Shown here piece after piece: positions 32,301 through 43,097 of a stretch of 64,000 nucleotides of DNA. The stretch comes from Trebouxia sp. TZW2008 (lineage: Eukaryota; Chlorophyta; Trebouxiophyceae; Trebouxiales; Trebouxiaceae). The stretch spans positions 85,333-149,332 of the forward strand of contig BDIU01000366.1 of assembly GCA_002118135.1 (NCBI GenBank). Direction: 5' to 3'. A program made the translations under genes and the position numbers. The notes below the pieces were generated by a model, which did no database searches, was not told the DNA's origin, and worked only from the letters and a program-made list of their open reading frames with translations. The stretch's first letter is position 1. Every line of letters starts with the position of its first letter.

Positions 32301-34656
32301 GCCAGAAGCGTGACAATTATACACGCTGCCAGAAGTGTGACACTTGTATACGCTGCAACAAATTCTGACGGCTTGTGTACAACCTTCTACGCCAACAACA
32401 GGACAAAATGTATACAAGCAGCACACACACTGCATGATGTCTAATTTGGCGCAGGTCAAAATCAGCCTGATTGCAGTGACAGCCTTGTTGAACAGACATG
32501 TGTTGAACACGCATGTGTCACACCAGAAAGCAGTGATTCCAGAAGACAGACTGAAAGTTACCTCTCCGACTTCAGTACGCTTGGCAACAGCCGCCTTGTT
32601 GACCAGCTTGGCCTCGTGAGTCTTGTAGCGTAGGTCGAAGTCAGCCTTCTCCAGCTCACGCTCTGAGGCAGCCAGGTCACGCACACGGTCATCTACATCA
32701 CCCTTGGCATCAGACAGAGCCATCCTGCATGCCAATGATACCATTGTCAATTTGATCATAATCATGATCACGGCAGAAATATTGACCATGTCCATCCATC
32801 ATGACGACTATCATGACAACTGTTGAAATTTTCACACACTGTATTGCCAAAGATGCTTGTGACCATTACTGTGATTAAGCTTCATGCCATCAGGCCAATG
32901 ATCACTGTACATGAACGCTGTCCAGGGTGTAATGAGCAATCTCAAATGATTGCAACACAGCCCATGCTCAAGCATTGTCACCACAAGTGTGCAATGCCTG
33001 ACCTTGGGCGTACCGGGAGGCCCTGCTGCACGAGTGTCGAGCTGTTACAAGCATTGTGTGCAGCTGTGTCGTTTGATTCTGTCACATGCTCTGCCCCTGA
33101 AATATACAGGTAGACCCTGGTTGCAGGCGTTCTAGTCCCTGGGCTCAAGAGAGTCAGATTGCCATATGAAGTGCTGACCTTGTGTCATACAGGTAGGCCC
33201 TGGTGCAGCCAGGCAGGTCCTTGGCGTCTGGTGAAAATATTTGTTTCACGAACTTTGCCATTCTGAGAGAAGTGGTGTGCAAAATAGTGATGAATGCTTG
33301 TCCTATCAGTAAACAGTTCTACTGGGGAAGCCAATGCATAGGCGTTGTTAGTGTAAAGACGCGATGGCTGACCTTGTGTCATACAGGTAGGCCCTGGTGC
33401 GGCCTGGCAGGTCCTTGGCAGCATTTCTGGTCTCCTGCTCCAGCTGCATGGCCTGCTCAGCTTCTGAGCGGGCCTCATTGCTGCGGCGTGCCAAGTCAGC
33501 GGCCTCGCGCATCTTGTACTCAACATGCCTGGCCTCGCGCTCAGCCTCTGAGATCTTGACGCGAGCATGCTCCCACTGCAACAGCATTGCTGCGCTGACG
33601 AAAGGGTAGACTTTACTGACAGACAGCACAACTTTTGAGTTAACAAATGTCAGCAGTCTTGTCCATGCGGCGGGCATGCTGCATGATTTTGGTGCAAGCT
33701 TTCTGTCACAGCAGCAGGAGGCGAAGAAGCAAGGAGCACATAGACATGAGACATGGCTACACATGATGCAGCAAGTTCTGGTGTGCTTTGCAGCATGATG
33801 AGTACTGAGCGTGTACTTCTGCAAGCTTGAACGATTACGAGTGGTGGACATCAAAATAAGACTATCTCCAAACACACAGCTGGCGGTTAAAATTTCAATG
33901 ATGCTCAAAATTGCATGAAGTCTGCTCAGCCTGTGAGTGATGTATGCCACCCTACTTGTGTCAATGCTGTTACAGTACGTCAGCCAAGTTAATAGATTTT
34001 GCTGTCTACCTGCTGGCCAGCCTCATCATAGTGAGGAACTTCAGCTGTCTCAAGGCGCTTCTGCACAATCTTGGACATTGCCAAGTTTCCAGCCTTCCTG
34101 TGCCTGCTGCCAAGCTCATACTCGTACTCAGGAGTCTTTGGCTTGAACAGAGGGCCCTGCTCTGCGCGCAACCTGGCCTCTGCTTGTGTCTGCAACATGC
34201 AAACCAGCTTGTGACTAGCAGTCAGGCTAATTGCACAAAACAGACTTTTGCACGACAGCAATGCATCAAGTTGTGATAGTTGCTGTTTGCGGCCACCAAC
34301 GGCCGGTCCAGACATGCAGCGAGCGTTGTTCTGGCACGGCTTAGTCATAAGCATGTACGCCTGCTCACCAGAAAGCCGGGCACGACTGGCTTGAGCTCCA
34401 CGTCGGGATCTTGCTTGAATCTGAAGAGCATGCGGTCTGCAGTTCGGCTGGTCTTGCGCGGGGTCACAGCCTGCCTTGGAAAGCCGCTCGGGTACAGCTC
34501 GTTCACATACTCGGGAACAGCACTGGACTGCAAGTTGTCGCGGCGCATGTGCCCATAGGTGTGGGTACGAGCATGTGCATTTCCGTATCCAGATGGAGGG
34601 TACTTAGAGACGGAAGTGCCGATCTCGGGATCCTGAGTCCTCTCGACACTAGCCAT
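29293..34656 (-). CDS. Coiled-coil protein of unknown function, 8 exons, about 493 aa
   Basis: Minus-strand exons are 34656-34369, 34189-34010, 33575-33373, 32724-32562, 31677-31492, 30899-30764, 30058-29901 and 29460-29293; all phases agree and sum to 494 codons. The first ~95 residues are Tyr/Pro/Arg-rich and not helical (EIGTSVSKYPPSGYG, YPSGFPRQAV). Residues ~96-155 are mixed and basic. From ~156 to 440 the protein is continuous coiled coil (ISEAEREARHVEYKMREA, AKLQQLKQDADAAEERAA, EYAVATAEAEMAEAKSV). The last ~55 residues are Gln/Gly/Asn-rich (QGQGQGQGYQGEGQNQGQ), a prion-like tail. No catalytic motif, signal peptide or membrane helix is present. A cytoskeletal or basal-body scaffold is plausible but unproven. 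It is head to head with the DJ-1-like gene, and five of its exons have decayed tandem copies next to them. Confidence 0.8.
29731..29770 (-). repeat. Decayed copy of the 3' edge of exon 30058-29901
   Basis: CACACCTGCTCAGCG plus a diverged CTC-AATGATGAT tail repeats the true exon end and donor at 29897-29940, about 168 bp away. A further weak copy of the exon's 5' edge is at about 30243-30270. Confidence 0.7.
30945..31018 (-). repeat. Decayed upstream copy of exon 30899-30764
   Basis: The copy has its own acceptor and reads AYAVATAEAEMAEAKSVRQG, nearly identical to the true exon, but the second half (the RRIADEKRLLAYQL part) is missing and it has no donor in place. A still weaker third copy is near 31130-31160, giving a period of about 120 bp. 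Confidence 0.85.
32236..32358. repeat. Short tandem repeat, ~29-bp unit, about 4-5 copies
   Basis: The unit is roughly CCGCTGCCAGAAGCGTGACAATTCTA. Copies begin near 32242, 32270, 32298 and 32325, with a partial one at the end. It lies in the intron between exons 32724-32562 and 31677-31492. Confidence 0.85.
33105..33430 (-). repeat. Tandem copies of the 3' edge of exon 33575-33373
   Basis: The true donor-side segment (GCTGACCTTGTGTCATACAGGTAGGCCCTGGTG) at 33367-33400 is repeated at 33174-33208 with only minor changes, then more weakly at about 33104-33130. The offset is about 193 bp. Confidence 0.85.
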
Positions 34657-35079
34657 GTTTACTACTCTACGTTAGAGATCTGGGATCTCAGCACTGCTAA
34701 GCGACACACACGCCGCTGAGATATGCTCCTGTGACGCTGTCGGAAGACTAAGCCTACTGTCGCGCTACTGTGCTGCGACAAAGTTTTGATGAGGTCCGAT
34801 TCTGAGCTGCGCTTGTTCGGACAACACCAGCTCACTCGTTTTTCCAAAATTTGCAGCTGCGGCCACCCGTGTCGGCTGAGCAATGATTGATGATTTTGCA
34901 CTGCAATGCAGTGAACGCTGCCCAGTGCCACATCTGACGTAGCGGTGGGCCAGCTGATTAGGTCAACGCAGTTGCGCTGCGCCGGAGGTAACAACGCCTC
35001 GTCGACAGCCTGTCGGAGTGAGTTTTGACTTGTAGCTCGTATCTAGACGATCAGGTGGCGTCAGCCTATATTGATCAGG
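34657..35079. promoter_or_regulatory. Bidirectional promoter, coiled-coil gene / DJ-1-like gene
   Basis: The 423-bp spacer between divergent ATGs has abundant CpG (for example GTCGCGCTAC, ACAACGCCTCGTCGAC). No further motif is certain. Confidence 0.55.
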
Positions 35080-36559
35080 ATGCCTCGGCTGAACGGTCGT
35101 GTCGAGTCGCAACGCATATTGCTCGTGTGTACCAGCAATCCGAGACTCGGGGACTCAGACCGTGAGACAGGTGTTTGGTAAGTTTGCCGAATATTGCCAC
35201 TAGCAGTTGCTTCAGGCTTGCAGAGGAACTGCTACTTCGCATGTCACGGCATCCGAAAGCCTCGCAAATGCGTATCACAACTCAGATCCTGCGTTGTTAG
35301 TGTAGCTTTCGGGTGGTATGCAGAGGCTTATGCTGCGTCGTCTGGCTTCGTTTGTGGTCCCAACTTTGCACGATGCGAGAGTTATGTGATCGTGTAGCCC
35401 AGTACGGTGCTGTTGCTTGCAGGGCCGAGAGTTTGTTCGCAGCTTACTACTTTTTCACCAGGAAAGGATACGAGGTCACTTTGGCTTCAGTCAAGGGAGG
35501 CAAACTACCAATTGACCCCAAGAGTGTGCAGTCACCATTTCTGTCCACAATCGTGAAGAAGGGCTTGACAGATGGTATAGTCTATCACCAGCCAGGAATA
35601 CAGTCAGCTATGCTGCTTACTAAGCATCAATGTGAATTGCAAAACTTGCACAGTGTCACATGTGATGGTGTTATCTTGTTTTGCAGTCAGCTATGACATT
35701 TTGGCTTGCTTGCTAAGCATCTTTGTGGCTCCACAACTATCACAGTCTCAAATGCATGATCATGTCATTCTGCATTTTGAACAGACAAGACCGCACAGTT
35801 TGCGTCAACAAAACAAGCTAACCAGTCCTTTGTTGCGGTACAGACTACGTCATGGCAAGAGTAAACACCAGCGCCTGCATTGTCTACATTGACGGTGCTG
35901 AGTTCGATGGCATCTACATTGTGGATGGCCTTGGCATCATGTGGGATGGAGTGTACAACAGCGAGATCATCAGAGTTGTGCAAGAAGCTTTGAGAGCTGG
36001 CAAAATGGTGGCAGCTGTTGGTCATGGTGTTGGCGCCTTGTGCAATGTGACAGATGACAGAGGCAACTTCATTGTTGCTGGCAAGCAGGTAGACAGCAAC
36101 ATATGAATGCTTGATCTCTCATCTCCACAGCATCGTGTCCTCATCCATTTTAGGTGCCTCAGGATTTCCAAACGCATGCATGATCACATCTGTCATGTGA
36201 GAGACACGTCTGATGGTTTGAGAGTTGATGTTGTATTGCTGCTTGCGCCTCTGCCTGCGCAATCAGGATGCCGGTTTTGTGTGAGAACAGCGAAGCTGAC
36301 TGATGTGTGTTAATGTCAGGTGACCGGTACAACAGACACAGAGGAGGAACTACTTGGAGCAGGCGGCATGGTCCCATTCTCCATTCAGGCAAAGTTGAGG
36401 AGATATGGTGCAATCTTCAGACAGGGCACCAGTGACACAAGGCCCTTTGCCACGCGATCTGGCCACATTGTGACAGGGCAGAACGCTGCCAGCTCACTCA
36501 TAACAGCAGAGGGCTTGGTTGAGGCTATGAGCCTGGGTGTACGTATGACTGTTGTATAG
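35080..36559 (+). CDS. DJ-1/PfpI (class I glutamine-amidotransferase-like) protein lacking the nucleophilic Cys, 4 exons, about 244 aa
   Basis: Exons are 35080-35177, 35423-35574, 35844-36088 and 36320-36559, in phase. The fold is recognisable: ILLVCTSN strand, ESLFAAYYFFTRKGYEVTLAS, the FDGIYIVDGLGIMWD region, and the C-terminal IVTGQNAASSLITAEGLVEA helix typical of Hsp31-like DJ-1 proteins. The nucleophile elbow, normally A(V/I)CHGP, reads AVGHGVG, so residue ~142 is Gly (codon GGT). A single T-to-G change from TGT would explain it. Many members act as glyoxalases or chaperones through this Cys; this one should lack that chemistry unless a nearby Cys (CNV, five residues on) substitutes. No targeting signal is obvious, so it is probably cytosolic. 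Confidence 0.85.
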
Positions 36560-37413
36560 GGGTAATGATGATTCATCAGAGGTGTAGCACAATGTGACTG
36601 TGTGGAGTTACACCGCACTGAGCCCTAGCAATTGACAGTAATTGTGGGTGTTTACAGTTATCAAGGGTGCGAGCAGCATAACATAGATTGAGGTAGCAAT
36701 TGATCCACAGTGTTGTTTTGCACATAATGCAGTTCTAACAGCAGGTACCCTGACATGTACTGATGACCAACTTGACTTTGAATTTGACGGGCAACGGCAT
36801 TGTGATTAAGTCCCTGCCATCAGCTGAAACTACAGGCAGGCTGTGCTCTTTCTGAATAAGCTGTGCTCAGTTCAACTGAAACCAGTCACTCTTTTCGCTG
36901 TTGCCTGTGATGTGCTGTAAGCCTGAATGTCACGCGTACGGCCAATGGTCATGCATCACAGCTGCTCGGCTTGCTGCATATCAGTCGAATGCTGCAATTT
37001 TGCAAGTTGATATCAGTCTCGTGTCTGGCTGCTATGACAGACAAAGTTGACGCTGCACAATTTCAAATAACATTCACCTGGCGAATCAGGAAAGTGAGCA
37101 ATAAGCAATGCCCTGATGTTGATGTGGCGCAGCAGTTTTCAGAAAGTGATGACAGAAGGGCTGTGTACCAATGCCCAAAAAGATTGTTAGCCATACAAAT
37201 ATACTTTTCTGACCTAGCCAGCGAAGAACTCAAAAATCACTGATGGGCCACCATCCAAGATTTGGCTGCACCCAAACTCACTTCTTTGACACAATGAAGC
37301 AGACCACCAAGCTAGAGTAGAGCCTGCATCGCATGGTGCAAACACCGTAACACATAGTCCGAATTCAGCAGCATGTGGAATGTGAGTTCTGCAACTCATC
37401 CGCAAACAAAGGG
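36560..37413. other. Convergent intergenic region
   Basis: I see no gene, repeat array or RNA element here between the DJ-1-like and NEDD1 stops. Confidence 0.5.
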
Positions 37414-40400
37414 TTATAGAAGCGTGATTGAAGCTTGCTTCGTGAGCAGTCTATGCAACTGGTCTGTCAGCTTGTCTAGCCTTGAAACAATAGTGTCTTG
37501 CCTGCTGGCAACAGCTTCAACCACTTGCAGCAGCTCTGCCTGCAAAATAAACGACAAGTGGTGAGCATAGTAAGTGCTTTTGAAGCAATAGAGCAGCTGT
37601 CTGTCATGTGCAAGAATTGGTGACCAATCACTTGCTGGATGCAGTCTCAAGGGAACAGGTCAATGGTGAAAGTGACGCACAAACGAGCATGACAGATGCA
37701 ATCATGGTCTCACAACAATGTGCACACGATGCTGCTGCTGGCGCGCTGCAGCAACGATGACAGCCACAAGTGTAAAGGGCAATTTGAGACTGCTTAGCTG
37801 ATGCTATGCAAACTACTGGATCAGCTGCTGCAACGGCATGCAATCAACACCACAGTCTGCATGCTGCAGCAACACTATCAACCAGAACTGTGCAAGGTAG
37901 GCTGGGACTGCCAACTGGTGACAGTTACAGTGCTGAAAAAGCCACTGCAACAGCATGCAAAGCACTTTACAGTTTGTGTGCTGTAGCGACACTCTTAGCC
38001 AGAAAGGCAGGCTGAAAGTGCCGACCTGATGCTGCGCAAACTGCTGGGTCAGGTGCTGGTTTGAGGCCTGCAAATCCTCTCTGAAGCCCATCAGCCTGTC
38101 TTCCATCGCCTGCTGGACTGCCTGCAGCACAACATCAGTCAAGCCATGATGTCTGCTAAGAGACATCTGTGGCGACCAAAGCAGGATTCTTTGGTTGATG
38201 CCTCATAAACTTCTTAAGCATATGCCGGCTTAAAATTGGGACATCCTTGGGCTATAATCTGAACCACCTGTGATAATCTTGCTTGACCTCAAGACATGCT
38301 GTGTATATGATTTTTGTCAGCAGCATGTCAAGAGCTGATGTCCAGGGCTAATAACAGGACAGCTACACCTGGACTTTGTTGAGATACCATCTCTGAAAGT
38401 ATTGACTTTTCATGCTGTTCTGACCTGGCAAGCGTTTCACGTTAGGTTTGGCAAAGAGTTTGCCCCAGATTGCTGAATGCAGCAAGATAGTGTCAGGCAA
38501 TTGACGCTATACTTGATACAAGACATAAGCTGGGCATCAGCATGCAATGAATCTGTGCTCTTGAGGCTTTGCAATATCCTGTTTGGCTGCCACGGCTTGT
38601 CGATACAAGCAACTATATAAATCCACCATGCAAGTGCATTAGTCTGAAGCAGACTGCCGTTAAGAATTGAACATGCAAAAAGCAGCAGGCAGAAGCATAC
38701 ACACCGCAATCAGCTGCTCTGACTGAAGCTGTGCAGATGGACCCATCAGCACGCTCCTATGGTCAAAATGCATTTCACTATGCCCATGCTCCCTAGGGCT
38801 CTGATGCAATCCAGGGTGTATGCTTTGTGCCTGTGGAGTGTCTGCAATCACTTCTGCAGCTATGTCAGCCAGCTTGCTGTGGGTGTCTCCTTGAGCACCA
38901 GGGGTCTGATGGGGGTGGGGTTGGGGACCCTGTGATCTTTGCCAGATGCCGTGCACAGGGCTGTTGGGCCAAGCAGCCCCTGCCTGAGGGACAGGTGCCT
39001 GGGGCAGGGCACTTGAGGCAGGGCCGTCCGGTGCAGCCCCTGCTGCCTGAGGCAGGGCAGGAGGCACAGGACTGCTTGGCGCAGCCCCAGATAAAGGTGG
39101 CCTGCCAGCATCAGGCAAGGCTTGTGCTCCTGACTGTGACATCAGTCTTGAGGAATCTGGCTGAAGCAAACCAGGGCCAGCAAGAGTTGGGGTGCGCTGT
39201 TGGGCCTTGAGAGCAGGAGTGGCAAAGGTGAGTGTGGGTGTTGCAGCTTTGTCATCAGGCGTTGTGGGTTGCTGCTCTTGCTGAGGAGCTTCTAGACGCC
39301 TGCCAACCCCTGCAAGTCAAGAGTACAAGCTGTCAGGTGTTAACCTTCAAGAATGGGTTGCTTTGCCAAAATGTGGCAAGTTCTGACAACAAGTCAAGCT
39401 GAGGCAGCGCAGCAGTGAGCTGCTGTAGGCTTTCCTGGCTTTCAGCTCGAACAGCCTTCACTTCTATGCGTGGCTTTGCCGATCATGTCACTAGCAGCGC
39501 GTAGACTATTCTGTCTTGGCACAGACCACAAGCATGAATGCAAGCCTAGTCAAGTTCTTCAATGGCAATACCTGCAGTGCTGGGTTGTTGAGCAGTGTCA
39601 CTAGGCTTTTTGGCCCATGCCGCCAGTGCTGCTCTGGGGCCCAAATCAGGGAAGGTGGACATAGGGGTGGCTGCCGAGCTGAACTGAAAGCCTGACATGA
39701 TGTTGGTGTCCAAAGGGGAGAACACTGCCATGGCTGCATTGTTGGCCTGCATGACAGCAGCCAGGGATGGTTTGCCTGGATGTCAACTGTGTATTCAGCT
39801 CATTGCAAACGGCACTGGAGCACATGCCAGCATTGCCAAGAACACATGTCAGCTTAAGTTTGGCCTAAGCAGACTACATCCAAAAACATTCAAAAGAGAT
39901 ACCATGTGGTCTTCAGCCCATGCATAGCCCAGACAGTGGCAACGAACAGCTTGCAGGTGCTTACATGCGTTGCTGGTGCAGGCGTAGCGAGCATAGCTGA
40001 AGACTGCTCTGGAACCACAGTTGGTGGCATGGCATGGCTGTCAGCTGAGCTGTGCATGCTGTATGTCACATGGAATGATTAAGTACATGCAGAAGCCAGA
40101 TTGTGGTACTGCATATTGCTTACATGAGTTGCTGGTGCAGGCGTAGCAAGCACTGCTGACGACTGCTCTGGAACCACAGTTGATGGCATTGCGCTGCCGT
40201 CAGCTGAGCTGTGCATGCTGCGTCTTGCATGAGGGTCTGCCTTGACAGCCGTCTTAGCGGACTTTGCCACTGCGGTGTGCTGCCAATGCAGGTCTTTGAT
40301 TGGCTGAAGGCCAGGGCAGGTGGTCTGGTCCCAAGGGGCTGCCAGCTTTCTTGGATCGTACAGCAGCACAGTGCCCTCTGCACACAACAGCTCCTTTGCT

Positions 40401-42522
40401 CTGCTGTCACAGTATAGCATGCAACTTGCATCCCTCACAACGCTTGACACCATCGCGTTGATGTCAGCTGTGGGCCAAGGACAGCAATCATCTTACAAGC
40501 TGGTGGACAGACGTGCCTCATCAGGTGACAATTGTCACAAGCACAGACTGCTTGATGCCGTTTGGGACATTGTTGAGAAGATGCATAAAACATGCTACCG
40601 TGGAGAATGGGCTTCATGGTTGACATTCAAACCGCTTGCGACACCATCTTGTGCTGACTGTTACCATGCTGTCATGCAACTGCAGGCGTATGAGACCACC
40701 ACAACACATTGCAGCTTGCACAGCGTAGACAGTCACCTGATGTCCCTGCAGCAATGGCCATGCCGTCATCTCTGCAGGCCATGGCATGCAGCGGCCTCCC
40801 GGCGCTGATAGAGGCCACAACGCTGTTTGACCGTCTGTCTAGCAACATCAGCTGTTCATCAAGCCCAGCTGAGGCCAACACGTGGGAGCCTGTCAGGAAA
40901 TTGACTGAGCTTGCAGCAGCCTGCGTAAAAGAATGCAGTGGCTTCACTGGTAAGCTGTACATGGTGTTGGGTTTTTGATGGCATCAGAAGTTGAGCTGAA
41001 AGCAGCAATAGTCAAGACTTCGGCTCGCTCAATGTCAAGATACAGGGCTGTCAGGGTGAAAAAGGCATTCGGCAGAGACTCATGCAGGCATTGTGCGGTG
41101 CTGCAATGCTTAGTTGGCCAAGCATAAACCAGCCCAGAGTCACGCAAAGGAGAGAAGTTGCCAAGGATGCATACAATCAGAAGATTGCAATGCAGCCACA
41201 GTTCCAGGCAAAAACTGATAATCAAAGCTGTTCTGGAGGCTGGCAAAAGAATCACAAACAAGACTCTGCTCTGTGCATGCAGCTCTATGACGTTGCAAAT
41301 TGGAATGCTCTCAGGTGAGCAGCATTAAAAAAGTGCTGCACCTTATGCAGCATCCTATAGCTGTCCTTTGCCTGACATGTCGTCGTGTCCCATGTGTTCA
41401 ACGAACCATCTTCAGAGCTGCTAACCAGCACTGAGTCTAGCGGCGAATGCTGGACACAGAGCTTGCCGATGGGCCCGTCAGCAGGTAGCCTGGTTGCTGC
41501 ACCATCATCATGCACCCGATGCAACCACAGCTCTCCACTCAGACTGCATCACAGTACAAGCAACCATAGTGAATACAAGCATTGGTCATTGTCATTCACC
41601 ATGCTTATGCACCTGATGCAGCCACAGCTCTCAACTCAGACTGCAGCAATGAACAAACACTCACTTCACAATGGTTGGTATACATCCAGCACTAGTGCTA
41701 GGTGTGGCAGCGCCCTGTCCTGAGCGGTGTTCTTGTTCTGGACTGCACTGATGATAAGCACTTCATGTTTCTGCCATGAAGACAGTAAAGCACAGATGAA
41801 AGCATGCAGCAGCCTAGTTGCTGCAGTATCTCACATTGCAGCCAGGGACAAGGATCGCGCTTATGACCATGAAGACAGCTATGCTGAAGACAGCAACATA
41901 CTCACAAGCATGAAACTTGCATGCTCATGTTCAGCAAATCAACGAGCAAAAGGAGAATTTGCTACATGTGGGAAGGGGCTTGCTGTAAGAATACCTGGAA
42001 GATGCAAAGTGTCTGTCATCTGGGCTGCAATGTATGCTTGTGACAGCCTTGCTGTGGTCTTTGATTGAGCTTCTGACATTCTGCACAGTTGAACACAATC
42101 TCATGCAGTTCCTGTGCTCAAGATTGACAGTGCTGCAGCATCTTGCAGGGCCCTGGCTATACTGTATTGTACACGCTGCACACCTGTCGCTTCAGGTTCC
42201 AGACTTTGATTTCGCCAGTTGCGCAGCCAGTAGCCAGAAATTTTGAGCCTTTGCTGAAGCAGACAGTGTTCACAATAGGCAAGCTGCTGTCAGGCTGTGG
42301 AGGCAAAACCCCCATGACAGTTCCAGTCACATAGTTGAGTGCCAACTGGCCACTAGCTCCAGCTGTTACAACCACTCTGTTGTTCTGGTTCCAGCGTGAG
42401 GTGTTGACAAGACCGTCATGGCTCAGGGTAGTCACATGAGATGCTGGTAAAGCCGGAGAATGCCATATGACCGTGTGAGCACCAGTGCTGATTGCCAGGT
42501 CTGCTTTTAGAATATTGGACAT
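37414..42522 (-). CDS. NEDD1: NEDD1-like WD40 protein (gamma-tubulin ring complex targeting), 9 exons, about 688 aa
   Basis: Minus-strand exons are 42522-42184, 42080-41995, 41543-41342, 40920-40737, 40377-40124, 39746-39572, 39309-38705, 38121-38026 and 37539-37414; phases agree and sum to 689 codons. The N-terminal ~300 residues form WD repeats: HDGLVNTSRWNQNNRVVVTAG, ATGCATGEIKVWNLKRQ, DHSKAVTSIHCSPDDRHFAS, SSEDGSLNTWDTTT, LASAGLDEQLMLLDRRSN and GTVLLYDPRKLAAPW. A Pro/Ala/Gln-rich linker follows, then a helical C-terminus (AMEDRLMGFREDLQASN ... LLQVVEAVASRQDTIVSRLDKL) in the position of the conserved NEDD1 C-terminal helix. NEDD1 recruits gamma-tubulin ring complexes to microtubule-organising centres and the spindle. 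The start is ATG 42522. Several introns contain decayed copies of exon edges. Confidence 0.85.
37790..38062 (-). repeat. Tandem relics of the donor edge of NEDD1 exon 8
   Basis: The true edge (CTGATGCTGCGCAAACTGCTGGGTCAG at 38026-38052) has a copy at 37798-37824 (CTGATGCTATGCAAACTACTGGATCAG). Between them a ~110-bp unit with GCAACGGCATGCAATCA / GCAACAGCATGCAAAGCA is present twice. Confidence 0.8.
39962..40066 (-). repeat. Duplicate of the 3' half of NEDD1 exon 5
   Basis: About 105 bp match 40121-40230 at roughly 88 percent by eye (offset 159 bp), including the CTTACATG donor. The copy has no stop in the true frame (VVPEQSSAMLATPAPATH against VVPEQSSAVLATPAPATH), but its acceptor-like CAG is in the wrong phase for simple inclusion. 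Confidence 0.88.
41593..41652 (-). repeat. Duplicate of the 5' edge of NEDD1 exon 3
   Basis: TATGCACCTGATGCAGCCACAGCTCTCAACTCAGACTGCA repeats the true acceptor edge at 41508-41548 with a few changes, about 101 bp upstream in gene orientation. Confidence 0.85.
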
Positions 42523-43097
42523 CTTGAGGCACAACAGTAGAGCTGGTGGAGCTAGGTTTGGCCTCTGCCAGCCGTGTTGTGTCCCTCGTACGTTTCCAGT
42601 ACAGCCTGAAACTCTACTGCAGGTTCCTCGCGAGCTCGTTTAGATTGAGAGGTAATCTGTGGCAGCTGATCAGCGATCTCAACGTGCACCCCTGTGATCA
42701 AAGGGTCAAACAAGTGCATGAATCTGCCATGATCTCATGCGAACCGCCCTGCACGCAATACTCAAGCAAAGCTGCCGATACACCTGAATCTCGCCCAAGC
42801 AGTAACTTTTTCGCAGATCTTGTTTGTCGCGCGCGTCTGCGCTTCACAAATAAACGAAGAAGACAAGAGCTTTCGGAAGACGAGAAAGAAGTCACGTAGC
42901 TAATTAGCTGCCGCTAGGGCATCGGCTGATCGCATCTTGCAGAGCGGGCAAAGCGCTCAACATTTAAGGCTGCGTTGCACACCGTCAGCTGCTTTGCGCA
43001 CTGCTGCAATCCAGTTGACGACTCTGGCCATGCCTAGCTGATCACCTGATGACAACCAGCTCGGCTTGGCAGGGCAGCGCTTAGACTTCACGTTGCA
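42523..43097. promoter_or_regulatory. Bidirectional promoter, NEDD1 / SET gene
   Basis: This 575-bp spacer is CpG-rich (for example CTTGTTTGTCGCGCGCGTCTGCGC, in pieces, near 42830) and separates two divergent start codons. Confidence 0.5.
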
